From NCBI RefSeq assembly GCF_030680185.1, contig NZ_JAUXVZ010000004.1:1-64000 (forward strand): DNA of 64,000 nt. Reading direction: 5' to 3'. Within the stretch, counting starts at the first letter, position 1, and each line of letters begins with the position of its first letter. Made by a program: the position numbers and the translations under genes. The notes beneath the pieces are model-generated. The model was not told the DNA's origin. It did not search any database and worked only from the letters and a program-made list of their open reading frames with translations. This DNA is from Phenylobacterium sp. (GTDB lineage: Bacteria > Pseudomonadota > Alphaproteobacteria > Caulobacterales > Caulobacteraceae). Positions 44,475 to 53,749 of this stretch are shown here, one piece after another.

Positions 44475-44957
44475 TCAGCCGCGCTGGACGCGGCCGGGAC
44501 CGGGCAGCACGTCGATCAGCTCGATACGGAAGATCAGCACGCTGTTGGGCGGGATCGGACCCTGGCCGGATTCGCCGTAGCCCATCTCCGGCGGCACGGT
44601 GATGATCCATTCGTCGCCGGGCCGCATCAGGGGCAGCACTTCGAGCCAGGCCGGGATCAGGCCCGCCAGGGGCATGGCCGCGGGCACGCCACGCTCATAG
44701 GAGGAGTCGAACACCTCGCCATCGGCCAGCTTGCCCTCATAGTGCACCTTGACCTCGTCGGCCTTGGTGGGCTTCAGGCCCGAGGCCGGCCCGGACCGGA
44801 CGATCTCGTACTGGACGCCCGAGGGCAGGGTCTCGACCCCATCGCGCTCGGCGTTCTCCTCCATATAGGCCGCAGCCTCGGAGGCGGCCTCGCCCCCCTG
44901 GGGAGAGCAGGCGACCAGGGCGAGCGCCGCGGCCAGGGCGAACAGGGGGGCGAGCAT
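44475..44957 (-). CDS. FKBP-type peptidyl-prolyl isomerase, lipoprotein
   Basis: 160 residues. Signal peptide with lipobox (LALVACSPQGG) so the protein is lipid-anchored in the periplasm. The FKBP domain (about 45-155) has VHYEGKLADGEVFDSSYERG, MPLAGLIPAWLEVLPLMRPG, IITVPPEMGYGESGQGPIPP and LIFRIELIDVL, complete with the usual Asp/Phe/Tyr/Trp pocket residues. It should assist folding of exported proteins. It lies 26 bases after the threonine deaminase gene on the same strand. Confidence 0.93.
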   Translation of the reverse strand: MLAPLFALAAALALVACSPQGGEAASEAAAYMEENAERDGVETLPSGVQYEIVRSGPASGLKPTKADEVKVHYEGKLADGEVFDSSYERGVPAAMPLAGLIPAWLEVLPLMRPGDEWIITVPPEMGYGESGQGPIPPNSVLIFRIELIDVLPGPGRVQRG

Positions 44958-44983
44958 CGAGGCTATCCTTGGCTTGAGAAGAG

Positions 44984-46192
44984 TCAGACGGCGCGGGGCG
45001 GATAGCCGCGCTCGCGCAGGGCTTCCATGATTTCCTGGGTGTGCTGGGCGTCGCGGGTCTCGATCATGATGTCGAACTCCGCCCCCTTGGCCGGCACGTC
45101 CAGGGCCAGACGGTTGTGGGCCACCTCGACGATATTGGCGCCCATCTGGCCGATGATGGCCGAGACGTTGCCCAGCAGGCCCGGCCGGTCGTCGCCGATG
45201 ATCCGCAGGGAGACCAGGCGCTGCTCGCGCACCAGTTCCCGGGTCAGGACCGAGGCCAGGAGGCGGGTGTCGATATTGCCGCCGGTGATGATCAGGCCGG
45301 CCTTCTTGCCCCGGAACCGCTCGGGATAGGCCAGCAGACCGGCCAGGGCCGCGGCGCCGGCGCCCTCGGCCACGGTCTTTTCCACATTGCAGTACAGCGC
45401 CACGGCGCGCTCGAAGAAGGGCTCCTCGACCAGCAGCACCTCGTCGATCAGCGGACGGGCCACCCCATAGCTGACATCGCCCACCTGTTTGACGGCGATG
45501 CCCTCGGCGATGGTCGCCCCGCCCGTGCCGCTGGCCCCGTTCACGCCGCGCATGCGAGAGGTGAAGGACGGATACATGGCCGGCTCCAGCCCCACCACCT
45601 TGATTTCTGGCCGCAGATGCCTGGCCGCCGTGGCGCAGCCGGCGATCAGCCCGCCGCCGCCGATGGGGATTGGCAGGACGTCGAGGTCCGGCACGTCCTC
45701 CAGCATTTCCAGCGCCACCGTGCCCTGGCCGGCCATGACGTCCAGGTCGTTGAACGGATGGACGAAGACCAGGTCGCGATCCTCGCAGATCTGCTTGGCC
45801 CGGCCAGACGCCTCGTCATAGCCCTCGCCGTCCAGGACCACCTCGGCCCCGAAGGCGCGGGTCTGCTGCACCTTCACGAAGGGGGTGGACCGCGGCATGA
45901 CGATGGTCACCGGGATGCCCAGGCGCGCCGCGTGATAGGCCAGGCCCTGGCTGTGATTGCCGGCCGAGGCGGCGATGACGCCGCGCTTCTTCTCGGCCTC
46001 GGTGAGCTGCAGCAGCTTGTTGAGCGCCCCGCGCTCCTTGTAGGCGGCGGTGAACTGCAGGTTCTCGAACTTCACCCAGACCTCGGCCCCGGTGATCTCC
46101 GACAGGGTCCGCGACAGGCGGCACGGCGTGCGCTCGATATGCCCCTTCAGCCGGTCGGCTGCGGCGCGGATGTCGTCGATGGAAAGCGTCAT
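44984..46192 (-). CDS. ilvA: Threonine ammonia-lyase with C-terminal ACT domain
   Basis: 402 residues; PLP enzyme giving 2-oxobutyrate from threonine, first step to isoleucine. KFENLQFTAAYKERGALNKL carries the PLP lysine (YKERG), AASAGNHSQGLAYHAARLGI the substrate loop, PIGGGGLIAGCATAARHL the phosphate cup. Residues about 325-400 form one ACT domain (SLRIIGDDRPGLLGNVSAII). One ACT domain and 402 residues fit the shorter catabolic-like/TdcB-ACT type found in many alphaproteobacteria, which often also serves in biosynthesis. The start is ATG 46192. Confidence 0.9.
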   Translation of the reverse strand: MTLSIDDIRAAADRLKGHIERTPCRLSRTLSEITGAEVWVKFENLQFTAAYKERGALNKLLQLTEAEKKRGVIAASAGNHSQGLAYHAARLGIPVTIVMPRSTPFVKVQQTRAFGAEVVLDGEGYDEASGRAKQICEDRDLVFVHPFNDLDVMAGQGTVALEMLEDVPDLDVLPIPIGGGGLIAGCATAARHLRPEIKVVGLEPAMYPSFTSRMRGVNGASGTGGATIAEGIAVKQVGDVSYGVARPLIDEVLLVEEPFFERAVALYCNVEKTVAEGAGAAALAGLLAYPERFRGKKAGLIITGGNIDTRLLASVLTRELVREQRLVSLRIIGDDRPGLLGNVSAIIGQMGANIVEVAHNRLALDVPAKGAEFDIMIETRDAQHTQEIMEALRERGYPPRAV

Positions 46193-46301
46193 GAAAGGTC
46201 GGTGGTCCGGGGAGGCCGCCCAGATATGGTGCGGGCGGGAAGGCGGGCAACCTATCGGGCGCGGGCGCCCTCCGCAACGTCGGGGCAATGTCAGGTCAGC
46301 G

Positions 46302-47414
46302 TCAGGCCGAGCGCAGGCCCCGCAGGCGGTCGACCCGGCGCATGGCCTTGCCCGGAAGCTCCGACGCCGCGCCCAGCGGAAGGGCTTCGGCGGCCCGGCG
46401 CAGGCTGTAGGCGGCCTGGCGCAGCAGGGTGGCCGGCGACAGCACGCCGACGAAGCCATGGCCCACCCGGACCTCGGCGTTGGCCAGTTCGCGCTTGAAG
46501 CGGTAGTCGCCCGCCCCCAGGTCCAGGCGGCTGTAGGGCGTCGTGTCCATCCAGCGCAGGATGTCCTGGAACAGCAGCAGGCCCGGCGAGGCGCGCTCGA
46601 ACTCCGGATTGTGGGCGATCAGCCAGCCGTGAATGGTGCGGCCGCTGCGCAGGTGCAGATGGGCCGCGGCCAATCGGCCCCCGATGTGCAGGGTGAACAG
46701 GGTGGCGCCGAAATCGGGATCGCGGCTTTCGAACAGATCGGCGAGCAGCCGCCGCGTCCAGCCGGGCTGGAGAATGTCGAACTGGCCGGTGGCGCGCAGC
46801 TGCGCCCGCTTCCAGGTGAGCAGCTGGTCATAGTCGCTGGACGACCGGCTGAACGGGGTGAATACCACCTCGCCCAGTTCCCGCTCGGCCTTGCGGCGCT
46901 TCTTGTCGCAATCCTTGAGCAGGCCGACGCCGGCGGCCCGCCGCTCGGTGGCGTAGGCCTCATAGCTTTCGCCGACCTCGATCACGTGGGAGACCGACTC
47001 CCCGTGGGAGAAGCCCTGGAAGGGGCCGCTCTCGTCGAGCATGTGGCAGAAATCCAGCCGCTGGACCCGCAGGGCCGAGACGATGGCCCGGGCGTCGATC
47101 TCAACCCCTGGCGCGGCCACCAGGCCCTGATAGTCGCAAAAGGGCGCGCCGGCCGGCAGGGCCGTGGCGCCGCCCACATGGGCGGCCATGAAGCCGAGAT
47201 CCTGGGCGCCGTCGGTGATGACGGCCACCCGCACGCCGCGCGCCCCGCCGCCGGTGCGCGCCTGGGCCCGCTCCACCGCCCGCGCCCAATGGGGCGAGAG
47301 GAAGGGGCTGTCATAGGCCGGGTCCGCCTGCTGGCTCTGCAGTTCAGCCCAGCGCTGCAGGCGCGCAGGCGTCAGGTCCTGGGGTCGGACGACCTCGATA
47401 TGCAGGGCGGACAT
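46302..47414 (-). CDS. FemAB/CelD-type GNAT acyltransferase
   Basis: 370 residues. Two GNAT-like lobes of the Acetyltransf_6/BcsL-CelD type: an N-terminal half with YDSPFLSPHWARAVERAQAR and GAPFCDYQGLVAAPGV, a helical linker with CDKKRRKAERELGE, and a C-terminal half with LFTLHIGGRLAAAHLHLRSG and ASPGLLLFQDILRWMDTTPY, then LDLGAGDYRFKRELANAE. Members acylate polysaccharide sugars; in Caulobacter HfsK of holdfast synthesis belongs to this fold. No polysaccharide genes surround it here except gmhB two genes away, so the target is unknown. Confidence 0.8.
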   Translation of the reverse strand: MSALHIEVVRPQDLTPARLQRWAELQSQQADPAYDSPFLSPHWARAVERAQARTGGGARGVRVAVITDGAQDLGFMAAHVGGATALPAGAPFCDYQGLVAAPGVEIDARAIVSALRVQRLDFCHMLDESGPFQGFSHGESVSHVIEVGESYEAYATERRAAGVGLLKDCDKKRRKAERELGEVVFTPFSRSSSDYDQLLTWKRAQLRATGQFDILQPGWTRRLLADLFESRDPDFGATLFTLHIGGRLAAAHLHLRSGRTIHGWLIAHNPEFERASPGLLLFQDILRWMDTTPYSRLDLGAGDYRFKRELANAEVRVGHGFVGVLSPATLLRQAAYSLRRAAEALPLGAASELPGKAMRRVDRLRGLRSA

Positions 47415-47495
47415 GGACGGCGGTACTCGACAGGGTTGCGGTCAAGCCACCGTACGCCGCCAAGGGTTTCCGACGGGTTGCCGAAATAACCCGGT

Positions 47496-49331
47496 TCAGG
47501 CCGCGCCGCGGTTTTCCCAATCCACGTCGAATTCCGACACCAGATGCCCGGGCGCCACCTCGGTCAGGCGGGGCACATAGATGGGCGCGAGCGGATCGAC
47601 GCTGACCCGCGAGGGCAGGAACCGCAGGGCCGCAGCCGGGTCCATCGGGCTGGGCGGCTCGCCGGTCAGCTTCAGCCGCTGGCGGTTGCGCTCGCGCTCG
47701 GGGTCGGGGATCGGGGCGGCCGAAAGCAGGGCGCGGGTATAGGGATGCTGCGGATCGGCATAGAGCCTGTCGCGGTCGGCCATCTCCATCACCCGGCCGA
47801 GGAACAGCACCATCACCCGATGGCTGATCTCGCGGACCACCGCCAGGTCGTGGCTGATGAAGATCATGGCCAGGCCCATCTCCTTCTGCAGGTCGATGAG
47901 CAGGTCGATGATCTGGGCGCGGATCGAGACGTCCAGGGCCGAGACCGCCTCGTCGCAGATCACCAGCTTGGGCTTCAGGATCATCGCCCGGGCGATGCCC
48001 ACCCGCTGGTTCTGGCCGCCGGACAGTTCGTGCGGATAGCGGTTGATCAGTTCGGGCGACAGGCCGGCGCGGGCCATCATCCCGGCCACCTCGGCGTCCC
48101 GGGCGTCGCGGTCGAGCTGGGGGGCGAATATCTTCAGGGGCTCGGCGATGGAGTCGCCGATGGTCATGCGCGGGTCGAGGCTGGCCAGGGGGTCCTGGAA
48201 GACGATCTGCAGGTCCTTGCGGGCCGCCCGCATCTCCGCCTTCTGGGCGTGGGTGATGTCGCGGCCCATCAGGGTGACGACGCCGTCGGTGGGCTTGATC
48301 AGATTGAGCACGGCCCGCGACAGGGTGGACTTGCCACAGCCGCTCTCGCCGACCACGCCCAGGGTCTCGCCCTGGCGCACATCGAAGGACACACCGTCCA
48401 CGGCGCGCAGCTGGCGCATCCCGCCCATCAGGCCCTGGCGGATCGGGAACCAGACCTTGACGTCCTTGGCCTCGACGATCACCGGGGCGTCGGCCGCCAC
48501 CGGCGCGACTGTCGGCCGGCCGCCGCGGTCGGCGCGGTCCAGGCGCGGGATCGCATCCAGCAGGTCGCGGGTGTACTGGACCTTGGGCGCGGCGAAGAGC
48601 TCGCGCACCGGCCCCTCTTCCACATAGGCGCCGTCCTTCATCACGCAGACCCGGTCGGCGAGACGGGCGATGACCCCCATGTCGTGGGTGATCAGCATCA
48701 TGGCCGTGCCGGTCTCACGGCCAAGCTCGGCCATCAGGTCGAGGATTTCGGCCTGGACGGTGACGTCGAGCGCCGTGGTCGGCTCGTCGGCGATCAGCAG
48801 TTCGGGACCGCCGGCCATGGCCGCGGCCACCATCACCCGCTGGCGCATGCCGCCCGACAGCTCGTGCGGATACTGCCGCAGTCGCCGCGCGGCGTCGGGA
48901 ATGCGCACATGGTCCAACCACTGGCGCGCCCTCGCCATGGCGTCGTTAGCCGACAGGCCCAGATGCAGGCGCAGGGGCTCGGCTATCTGCTCGCCGATCC
49001 GCACATGGGGGGTGAGGGCCGTCAGCGGGTCCTGGAAGATCATGGTCATCTTCGAGCCACGCAGGCGGTTGAGCGCCCGCGGCTTCAGCCCCAGGATCTC
49101 CTGGCCCTGGAACCGCACTGAGCCGGTGGCCCGGCCGTTCTGGGCCAGCAGGCCCATGACCGTCATGAAGGTCTGGCTCTTGCCCGAGCCGCTTTCGCCC
49201 ACCACGCCGAGGGTCTCGCCCCTGGCCACCTGCAGGCTCACCCCACGGACGGCCTCAACCGGGCCGTCATGGGTGTCGAAGGTGACCCGAAGGTCGTCGA
49301 TAGCCAGGACGGGCGGGGCGGTTTCGGTCAC
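47496..49331 (-). CDS. Fused dipeptide/oligopeptide ABC transporter ATPase (two NBDs)
   Basis: 611 residues: two complete ATP-binding domains in one chain, as in YejF/GsiA. NBD1 has [20 protein letters not shown] (Walker A), [15 protein letters not shown] and [23 protein letters not shown]2 has [40 protein letters not shown] and [20 protein letters not shown]. Each ends with the oligopeptide-family C-terminal pattern ([20 protein letters not shown]). The start GTG 49331 gives the usual N-terminus; 22 upstream in-frame codons are rejected. No permease or binding-protein gene is nearby, so it is an orphan here. Confidence 0.93.
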   Translation of the reverse strand: MTETAPPVLAIDDLRVTFDTHDGPVEAVRGVSLQVARGETLGVVGESGSGKSQTFMTVMGLLAQNGRATGSVRFQGQEILGLKPRALNRLRGSKMTMIFQDPLTALTPHVRIGEQIAEPLRLHLGLSANDAMARARQWLDHVRIPDAARRLRQYPHELSGGMRQRVMVAAAMAGGPELLIADEPTTALDVTVQAEILDLMAELGRETGTAMMLITHDMGVIARLADRVCVMKDGAYVEEGPVRELFAAPKVQYTRDLLDAIPRLDRADRGGRPTVAPVAADAPVIVEAKDVKVWFPIRQGLMGGMRQLRAVDGVSFDVRQGETLGVVGESGCGKSTLSRAVLNLIKPTDGVVTLMGRDITHAQKAEMRAARKDLQIVFQDPLASLDPRMTIGDSIAEPLKIFAPQLDRDARDAEVAGMMARAGLSPELINRYPHELSGGQNQRVGIARAMILKPKLVICDEAVSALDVSIRAQIIDLLIDLQKEMGLAMIFISHDLAVVREISHRVMVLFLGRVMEMADRDRLYADPQHPYTRALLSAAPIPDPERERNRQRLKLTGEPPSPMDPAAALRFLPSRVSVDPLAPIYVPRLTEVAPGHLVSEFDVDWENRGAA

Positions 49332-49442
49332 GGACAAGGGGGAACTCCAGATCGTCTTGCGGCGACCATAGACCGGGCGGCGCCCCTTGTGAAACAACCG
49401 GGACGTCCATCCCTATTTCGCCGCCCTGAGGCCTGCACACCC

Positions 49443-49973
49443 ATGTCTCCGCCCTCCGCCGCACAGCCAAGGCCCGCCCTCTTCCTGGACCGCGACGGCG
49501 TCCTAAACCTCGACCGGGGCTATGTGTCGCGGTGGGAGGACTTCACCTGGGTGGCGGGCGCGCGCGCCGTGGTGCGGGCCTTCAACCAGGCCGGCTGGTG
49601 GGTCTTCGTGGTCACCAACCAGTCGGGAATCGGGCGCGGCTACTATACCGAGGCCGACATGCACGCCCTGCACGACCGCATGGCCGAGGACCTGGCCCAG
49701 GACGGGGCGCGGATCGACGCCTTCTATTTCTGCCCCCACCACCCGGAAGCCGCCATCGAGGCCCTGCGCCATCCCGACCCGCCCGACCGCAAGCCCAATC
49801 CCGGCATGCTGCTGCGGGCCATGGCCGACTGGCCGGTGGACCGCGCCGCCTCCTTCATGGTCGGCGACAAGACAGGCGACATGGAGGCCGCCGCCCGCGC
49901 CGGCGTCGAGGGCCTGCTGTTCGAAGGCGGCGACCTGCGGGCCTTCCTCAAGGCCCAGGGCCGCCTGCCGTAG
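49443..49973 (+). CDS. gmhB: D-glycero-D-manno-heptose-1,7-bisphosphate 7-phosphatase-like (HAD)
   Basis: 176 residues, HAD-fold phosphatase in ADP-heptose synthesis for LPS core. FLDRDGVLNLDRGYVSRWED carries the nucleophile/acid Asp-x-Asp, VVTNQSGIGRGYYTEADMHA motif II, KPNPGMLLRAMADW motif III, and MVGDKTGDMEAAARAG motif IV. E. coli GmhB has a zinc loop C-x-H-x-n-C-R-C; here CPHHPEAAIEALRHPDPPDR keeps the first Cys and the His residues but not the last two Cys. Length is family-normal. Start: ATG 49443; 58 upstream in-frame codons are rejected. Confidence 0.87.
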   Translation: MSPPSAAQPRPALFLDRDGVLNLDRGYVSRWEDFTWVAGARAVVRAFNQAGWWVFVVTNQSGIGRGYYTEADMHALHDRMAEDLAQDGARIDAFYFCPHHPEAAIEALRHPDPPDRKPNPGMLLRAMADWPVDRAASFMVGDKTGDMEAAARAGVEGLLFEGGDLRAFLKAQGRLP

Positions 49974-50018
49974 GAGGCACCAACCCACCCGCGCGTGCCG
50001 GCCCGTGGGCCTATGGGG

Positions 50019-50060
50019 TTGACGATCCTGGCCCGTCAATAGGTGATGGACCGCCATCAC
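50019..50060 (+). promoter_or_regulatory. Two inverted repeats before the small membrane protein gene
   Basis: TTGACG/CGTCAA (50019-50024 and 50034-50039, nine-base spacer) and GTGATGG/CCATCAC (50043-50049 and 50054-50060, four-base spacer) are both perfect. TTGACG could also be a -35 box. The second repeat lies just before the GAGG ribosome binding site (50066-50069), so it may be an RNA hairpin or an operator. Confidence 0.45.
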
Positions 50061-50074
50061 TTTCTGAGGTGCCT

Positions 50075-50335
50075 ATGAAGCCGCAAAGGCCCGCCAAGCT
50101 GTCGCCTGCCACCCAGGCCATGGTCGACCGGATCGTGAGCCCGAGACGTCCTCACTGGGCTCTCCGCTTTGCCCTGACGGCGCTTGGCCTTCTGCTCTGG
50201 GTGGGGGGCGTGTTCATCGCCTATTGGATCCTTGGCGTTCCTGGAATGCGCTTCTGGGCTGCTGTCGTTATCGGTTTTGCGCCGGTCCTTTTGCTAGCGC
50301 GGCTTCGTTGGGCGAACCGAATGTTCGATGGCTAA
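50075..50335 (+). CDS. Small two-helix membrane protein, unrecognised
   Basis: 86 residues. A polar N-terminus (KPQRPAKLSPATQAMVDRIV) with Arg/Pro is followed by two hydrophobic helices: FALTALGLLLWVGGVFIAYW (about 33-52) and FWAAVVIGFAPVLLLARLRW (about 60-79). GAGG lies six bases before ATG 50075. No family is recognised and no function is assigned. It ends before the third composite repeat, and two perfect inverted repeats lie upstream of it. Confidence 0.6.
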   Translation: MKPQRPAKLSPATQAMVDRIVSPRRPHWALRFALTALGLLLWVGGVFIAYWILGVPGMRFWAAVVIGFAPVLLLARLRWANRMFDG

Positions 50336-50415
50336 GGTTCTGGCAGGCTCCGTAGGTCCTCCGTCCACTACAGCGGCCATGTCGGTTCAAGCCCGACCAT
50401 AATGGAGGAACCCGT

Positions 50416-50542
50416 GCGACCGCCCTCGTCCTTCGAGGCCCTTCGGGCGCCTCAGGATGAGGACGCAATGATGCGCTTCAGCCAACACCGACCTCCCTCA
50501 TCCTGAGGTGCGAGCGAAAGCGAGCCTCGAAGGACGCAAGGC
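50416..50542. repeat. 127-bp composite inverted repeat, copy 3
   Basis: Arm B (50416-50462) reads GCGACCGCCCTCGTCCTTCG, hairpin GGCCCTTCGGGC, CCTCAGGATGAGG. Arm A (50496-50542) reads CCTCATCCTGAGG, hairpin GAGCGAAAGCGAG, CCTCGAAGGACGCAAGGC. The spacer is 33 bases. It lies in the gap between the convergent ends of the small membrane protein gene (50335) and the DNA ligase gene (50551). Confidence 0.85.
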
Positions 50543-50550
50543 GCCCGCCC

Positions 50551-52173
50551 CTACCGCTGCTCCATCTGGTCGAGCATCCGCTCCAGGGTGGAGAGCTCGT
50601 CGGCCTCGCCCGGCGGCTTGTCCCAGCGCAGGCGGCTGATGCGGGGAAACCGCATGGCCACGCCCGACTTGTGGCGGGTGGAGCGTTGCAGGCCTTCGAA
50701 GGCCACCTCGAACACCAGCCCCCTATGCGCCTCGGCGCGGACCGAGCGGACCGGGCCGAAGCGTTCGATGGTGTTGTCGCGGACGAACTTGTCGATCTCT
50801 TTCAGCTCGGCGTCGGTGAAGCCGAAATAGGCCTTGCCCACCGGCGTCAGCACCCGCTCGCCCTCGGACCCGGTCGTCCACACGCCGAAGGTGTAGTCGG
50901 AATAGAAGCTGGAGCGCTTGCCGTGGCCGCGCTGGGCGTACATCAGCACCGCATCGATCAGGAACGGGTCGCGCTTCCACTTGAACCACGGCCCCTTGGG
51001 GCGGCCCGCCTCATAGATCGAGGTCAGGTGCTTGAGCATCAGCCCCTCGGCGATCTGCGGATCGCCGGCCGGCGGCTCGGCCCGCAGGGCGGCGAGCTCG
51101 GCCCAGGTCTCGAAGGGCTGCAGGGGCGAGAGGTCGATGCGCGGATCATTGAGCCTACCCACCAGGGCCTCCAGCCGCGCCCGGCGTTCGGTGAAGGCGA
51201 GCGGGCGCAGATCCTCCCCCTCCAGCGCAAGGATGTCATAGGCGCGGATGGCGGCCGGATAGGCCCGCAGCATCTTGGCGTCGACGCTTTTGCGGTTCAG
51301 CCGCTGCTGCAGGTCGCCGAACGGCGCCACCACCCCCTCGCGCCGCACCAGCAGTTCGCCGTCCAGGGCGCCCTCGAAGTCCAGCGCCTCGACCACATCG
51401 GGAAAGACCGCCGAAATGTCGTCGCCGGTGCGGCTGTAGAGCCGGCGAATCCCCTGCTCGCTGACCGCCTGGATGCGGATGCCGTCCCACTTCCACTCCG
51501 CGCCATAGGTGGCCGGATCGAGCCGGCCGAAATCCACGGCCTCGTCGATGGCCTGGGCCAACATCACCGGCCGGAAGCGGCCCGGCGCATCGGGCGAGGG
51601 CCGCGCGCCATGACCCTCCAGCCAGGCGAACAGGTCCTCATAGGGCGCATGCAGGGCGTGCCAGACCTCTTCCACCTCGCCGATCGCCACCCCGCCCAGG
51701 TCGGCGCAGGCCTGCTTGGCCAGGCGCGAGGAGACGCCGACGCGAAGGCCCCCGGTCATCAGCTTGAGCAGCGCCCAGCGGGCGGTGGGGTCGGTGAGCG
51801 CATCGAGCCAGCCTTCGATCAGCCGCTGGACCTCGGCCCTGCTGGCGTCGGCCAGGGCGTCCACCACCTCCGACAGCTCCGGCTCGCGATTGGCGCCGGG
51901 CCGCGAGGGCCAGACCAGGGCCACGGTCTCGGCCAGGTCCCCCACATAATCGTAGGACCAGCGGAACAGGATGGCGTCCATCCGTTCTTCCACCGCCTTG
52001 CGGATGAAGGCCGGCTTGGCGGCGGAAAAGGTGAGGTCGCCGGTCAGCGCCGCCAGCGCCCAGCCCCGGTCGGGGTCCGGCGTCGTGGCCAGATAGTCCC
52101 GCACCAGCGTCAGCTTGGCGTTGCGCGAGGCGGTGAGCGACAGGCGGTCGAGAAGTTCGGCGAAGGCGCGCAT
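50551..52173 (-). CDS. ATP-dependent DNA ligase, damage-response type
   Basis: 540 residues. N-terminal all-helical domain (about 1-200), then the nucleotidyltransferase core with YGAEWKWDGIRIQAVSEQGI holding the AMP-accepting Lys, LDGELLVRR, YDILALEGEDLRPLAFTERR, EGLMLKHLTSIYEAGRPKG and KRDPFLIDAVLMYAQ, and a C-terminal OB-fold. This is the ligase type found with a metallo-beta-lactamase exonuclease, a helicase and a phosphatase as a damage-repair cluster in many proteobacteria. The exonuclease is nearby (52547-53557); helicase and phosphatase are not in the window. Confidence 0.93.
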   Translation of the reverse strand: MRAFAELLDRLSLTASRNAKLTLVRDYLATTPDPDRGWALAALTGDLTFSAAKPAFIRKAVEERMDAILFRWSYDYVGDLAETVALVWPSRPGANREPELSEVVDALADASRAEVQRLIEGWLDALTDPTARWALLKLMTGGLRVGVSSRLAKQACADLGGVAIGEVEEVWHALHAPYEDLFAWLEGHGARPSPDAPGRFRPVMLAQAIDEAVDFGRLDPATYGAEWKWDGIRIQAVSEQGIRRLYSRTGDDISAVFPDVVEALDFEGALDGELLVRREGVVAPFGDLQQRLNRKSVDAKMLRAYPAAIRAYDILALEGEDLRPLAFTERRARLEALVGRLNDPRIDLSPLQPFETWAELAALRAEPPAGDPQIAEGLMLKHLTSIYEAGRPKGPWFKWKRDPFLIDAVLMYAQRGHGKRSSFYSDYTFGVWTTGSEGERVLTPVGKAYFGFTDAELKEIDKFVRDNTIERFGPVRSVRAEAHRGLVFEVAFEGLQRSTRHKSGVAMRFPRISRLRWDKPPGEADELSTLERMLDQMEQR

Positions 52174-52268
52174 CAGAGGCCTGCCCCCGGCTGGCGCGCC
52201 GCGTGAGTTCGGCTATAGCGGAGACGACAGCGCCCCTTGCCGGCGCCCAAGCCCGGGAGCCCCTGACC

Positions 52269-52535
52269 ATGGCCGACGCCCGCGTGACCTGCATCACCAG
52301 GCAGCCCCGCAAGAGCCCGCACGAGGGGATCACCCACCTGGGCGGCCACGGCTGGAAGCGCACCAAGGCCGAGGTGATCGCCGCCATCGAGGGGGGCCGC
52401 GACACCTTCTATATCCAGGCGGGCGTCAACCGCGCCGAGATCGGCGTGCTGAACGGGCCGAACGGCAAGTATCTGCGGGCCTATGAGCACGGCCAGTGGA
52501 ACGACAGCCTGCTGACCCTGCCCACCTGCATCTGA
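52269..52535 (+). CDS. DUF3892 protein between ligase and exonuclease genes
   Basis: 88 residues. RVTCITRQPRKSPHEGITHL, then GGHGWKRTKAEVIAAIEGGR and TFYIQAGVNRAEIGVLNG, ending LRAYEHGQWNDSLLTLPTC; this matches the DUF3892 family. ATG 52269 is preferred; an in-frame ATG 22 codons upstream has no support. It runs opposite to the two repair genes on either side. Function is unknown. Confidence 0.8.
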   Translation: MADARVTCITRQPRKSPHEGITHLGGHGWKRTKAEVIAAIEGGRDTFYIQAGVNRAEIGVLNGPNGKYLRAYEHGQWNDSLLTLPTCI

Positions 52536-52546
52536 GCGCGGCCGCC

Positions 52547-53557
52547 TCACGCCTCGTCCTCTTCCTCATAGCCCACCAGGGCCAGCGCCCGGGCCGGAAT
52601 GCCCTGCAGTTCGGCCCAGCGGGCCAGGGCCTCCTCCCGGCCATGGGTGATCCACAGTTCGCCGGGGCGGATCTCGTCCACCGTGGCGGTCAGTTCGTCC
52701 CAGTCGGCGTGGTCGGAGATGATCAGCGGCAACTCCACGCCGCGCTGACGGGCCCGGGCGCGGACCCGCATCCAGCCTGAGGCGAAGGCCAGGACCGGAT
52801 CGTTGAACCGGCGACCCCAGCGGTCCACCAGGGCCGAGGGCGGGCCGACCACGATGGCGCCGGCGAAGTCCTGCTTCTTGTCGACGGTGGCGGGCGCCAG
52901 GGGGCCAAGATCCACCCCGTGGTCCTCATAGAGGCGGTTCAGGCGTTCCAGCGCGCCGTGGACGTAGATCGGCTTGTCCCAGCCGCCCTCGCGCAGCAGG
53001 CGGATGACCCGCTGGGCCTTGCCGAGCGCATAGGCGCCGACCATGTGGGTCCGCTCGGGAAACTGGGCCACCGAGCGCAGCAGGCGGGCGATCTCGCCGG
53101 CGTCGTCCGGGTGGCGGAAGACCGGCAGGCCGAAGGTGGCCTCGCTGATGAAGACATCGCAGGGCACCGGCTCGAAGGCCGCGCAGGTGGGATCGCGCCG
53201 GCGCTTGTAGTCCCCCGACACCACCATGGTCAGGCCCTTCCAGCGGACCACCGCCTGGGCCGAGCCCAGCACGTGACCGGCCGGGACCAGGGTCACCGCC
53301 ACGTCGTCGCGGGCGACCGTCTCGCCATAGGGCGCCGCCTGCCGGGCGCCTGCGAAGTCCGCCCCATAGCGCTCACCCATGATGGCCAGGGTTTCCGGCG
53401 TCGCCAGCACGGCGCCGTGGCCCGACCGGGCGTGGTCGGAGTGGCCGTGGGTGACCACGGCGCGGGCCACCGGCCGGACGGGGTCGATATAGAAGTCGCC
53501 CGGCGCGCAATAGAGCCCCTCGGGGCGGGGACAGAGCAGGTCCTGCGGCTTGATCAT
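52547..53557 (-). CDS. Ligase-associated DNA damage response exonuclease
   Basis: 336 residues, metallo-beta-lactamase/beta-CASP fold nuclease. VTHGHSDHARSGHG contains the H-x-H-x-D-H metal motif, VTLVPAGHVLGSAQAVVRWK a metal His, MVVSGDYKRRRDPTCAAFEP the bridging Asp, and DVFISEATFGLPVFRHPDD and PLIISDHADWDELTATVDEI complete the site and CASP region. This protein usually partners the ATP-dependent DNA ligase; here both are on the minus strand, with a reverse DUF3892 gene between them. Confidence 0.92.
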   Translation of the reverse strand: MIKPQDLLCPRPEGLYCAPGDFYIDPVRPVARAVVTHGHSDHARSGHGAVLATPETLAIMGERYGADFAGARQAAPYGETVARDDVAVTLVPAGHVLGSAQAVVRWKGLTMVVSGDYKRRRDPTCAAFEPVPCDVFISEATFGLPVFRHPDDAGEIARLLRSVAQFPERTHMVGAYALGKAQRVIRLLREGGWDKPIYVHGALERLNRLYEDHGVDLGPLAPATVDKKQDFAGAIVVGPPSALVDRWGRRFNDPVLAFASGWMRVRARARQRGVELPLIISDHADWDELTATVDEIRPGELWITHGREEALARWAELQGIPARALALVGYEEEDEA

Positions 53558-53749
53558 CGCCTCTCCAGATGGTGAAGCCCGGGGCTTGCCGCCAGATTAC
53601 GGAACGTCCACTTCATTACATAGTATTCATATTGTGAAATCGAGCTCATGACCAAGACTTAACGAGTATTTGGAGATCGGCAGAACTATACACGGGTCAT
53701 CGGAACGCGGCCGACGCGCTCCACCCTCACAAGACCAGAGAGACCCGCC

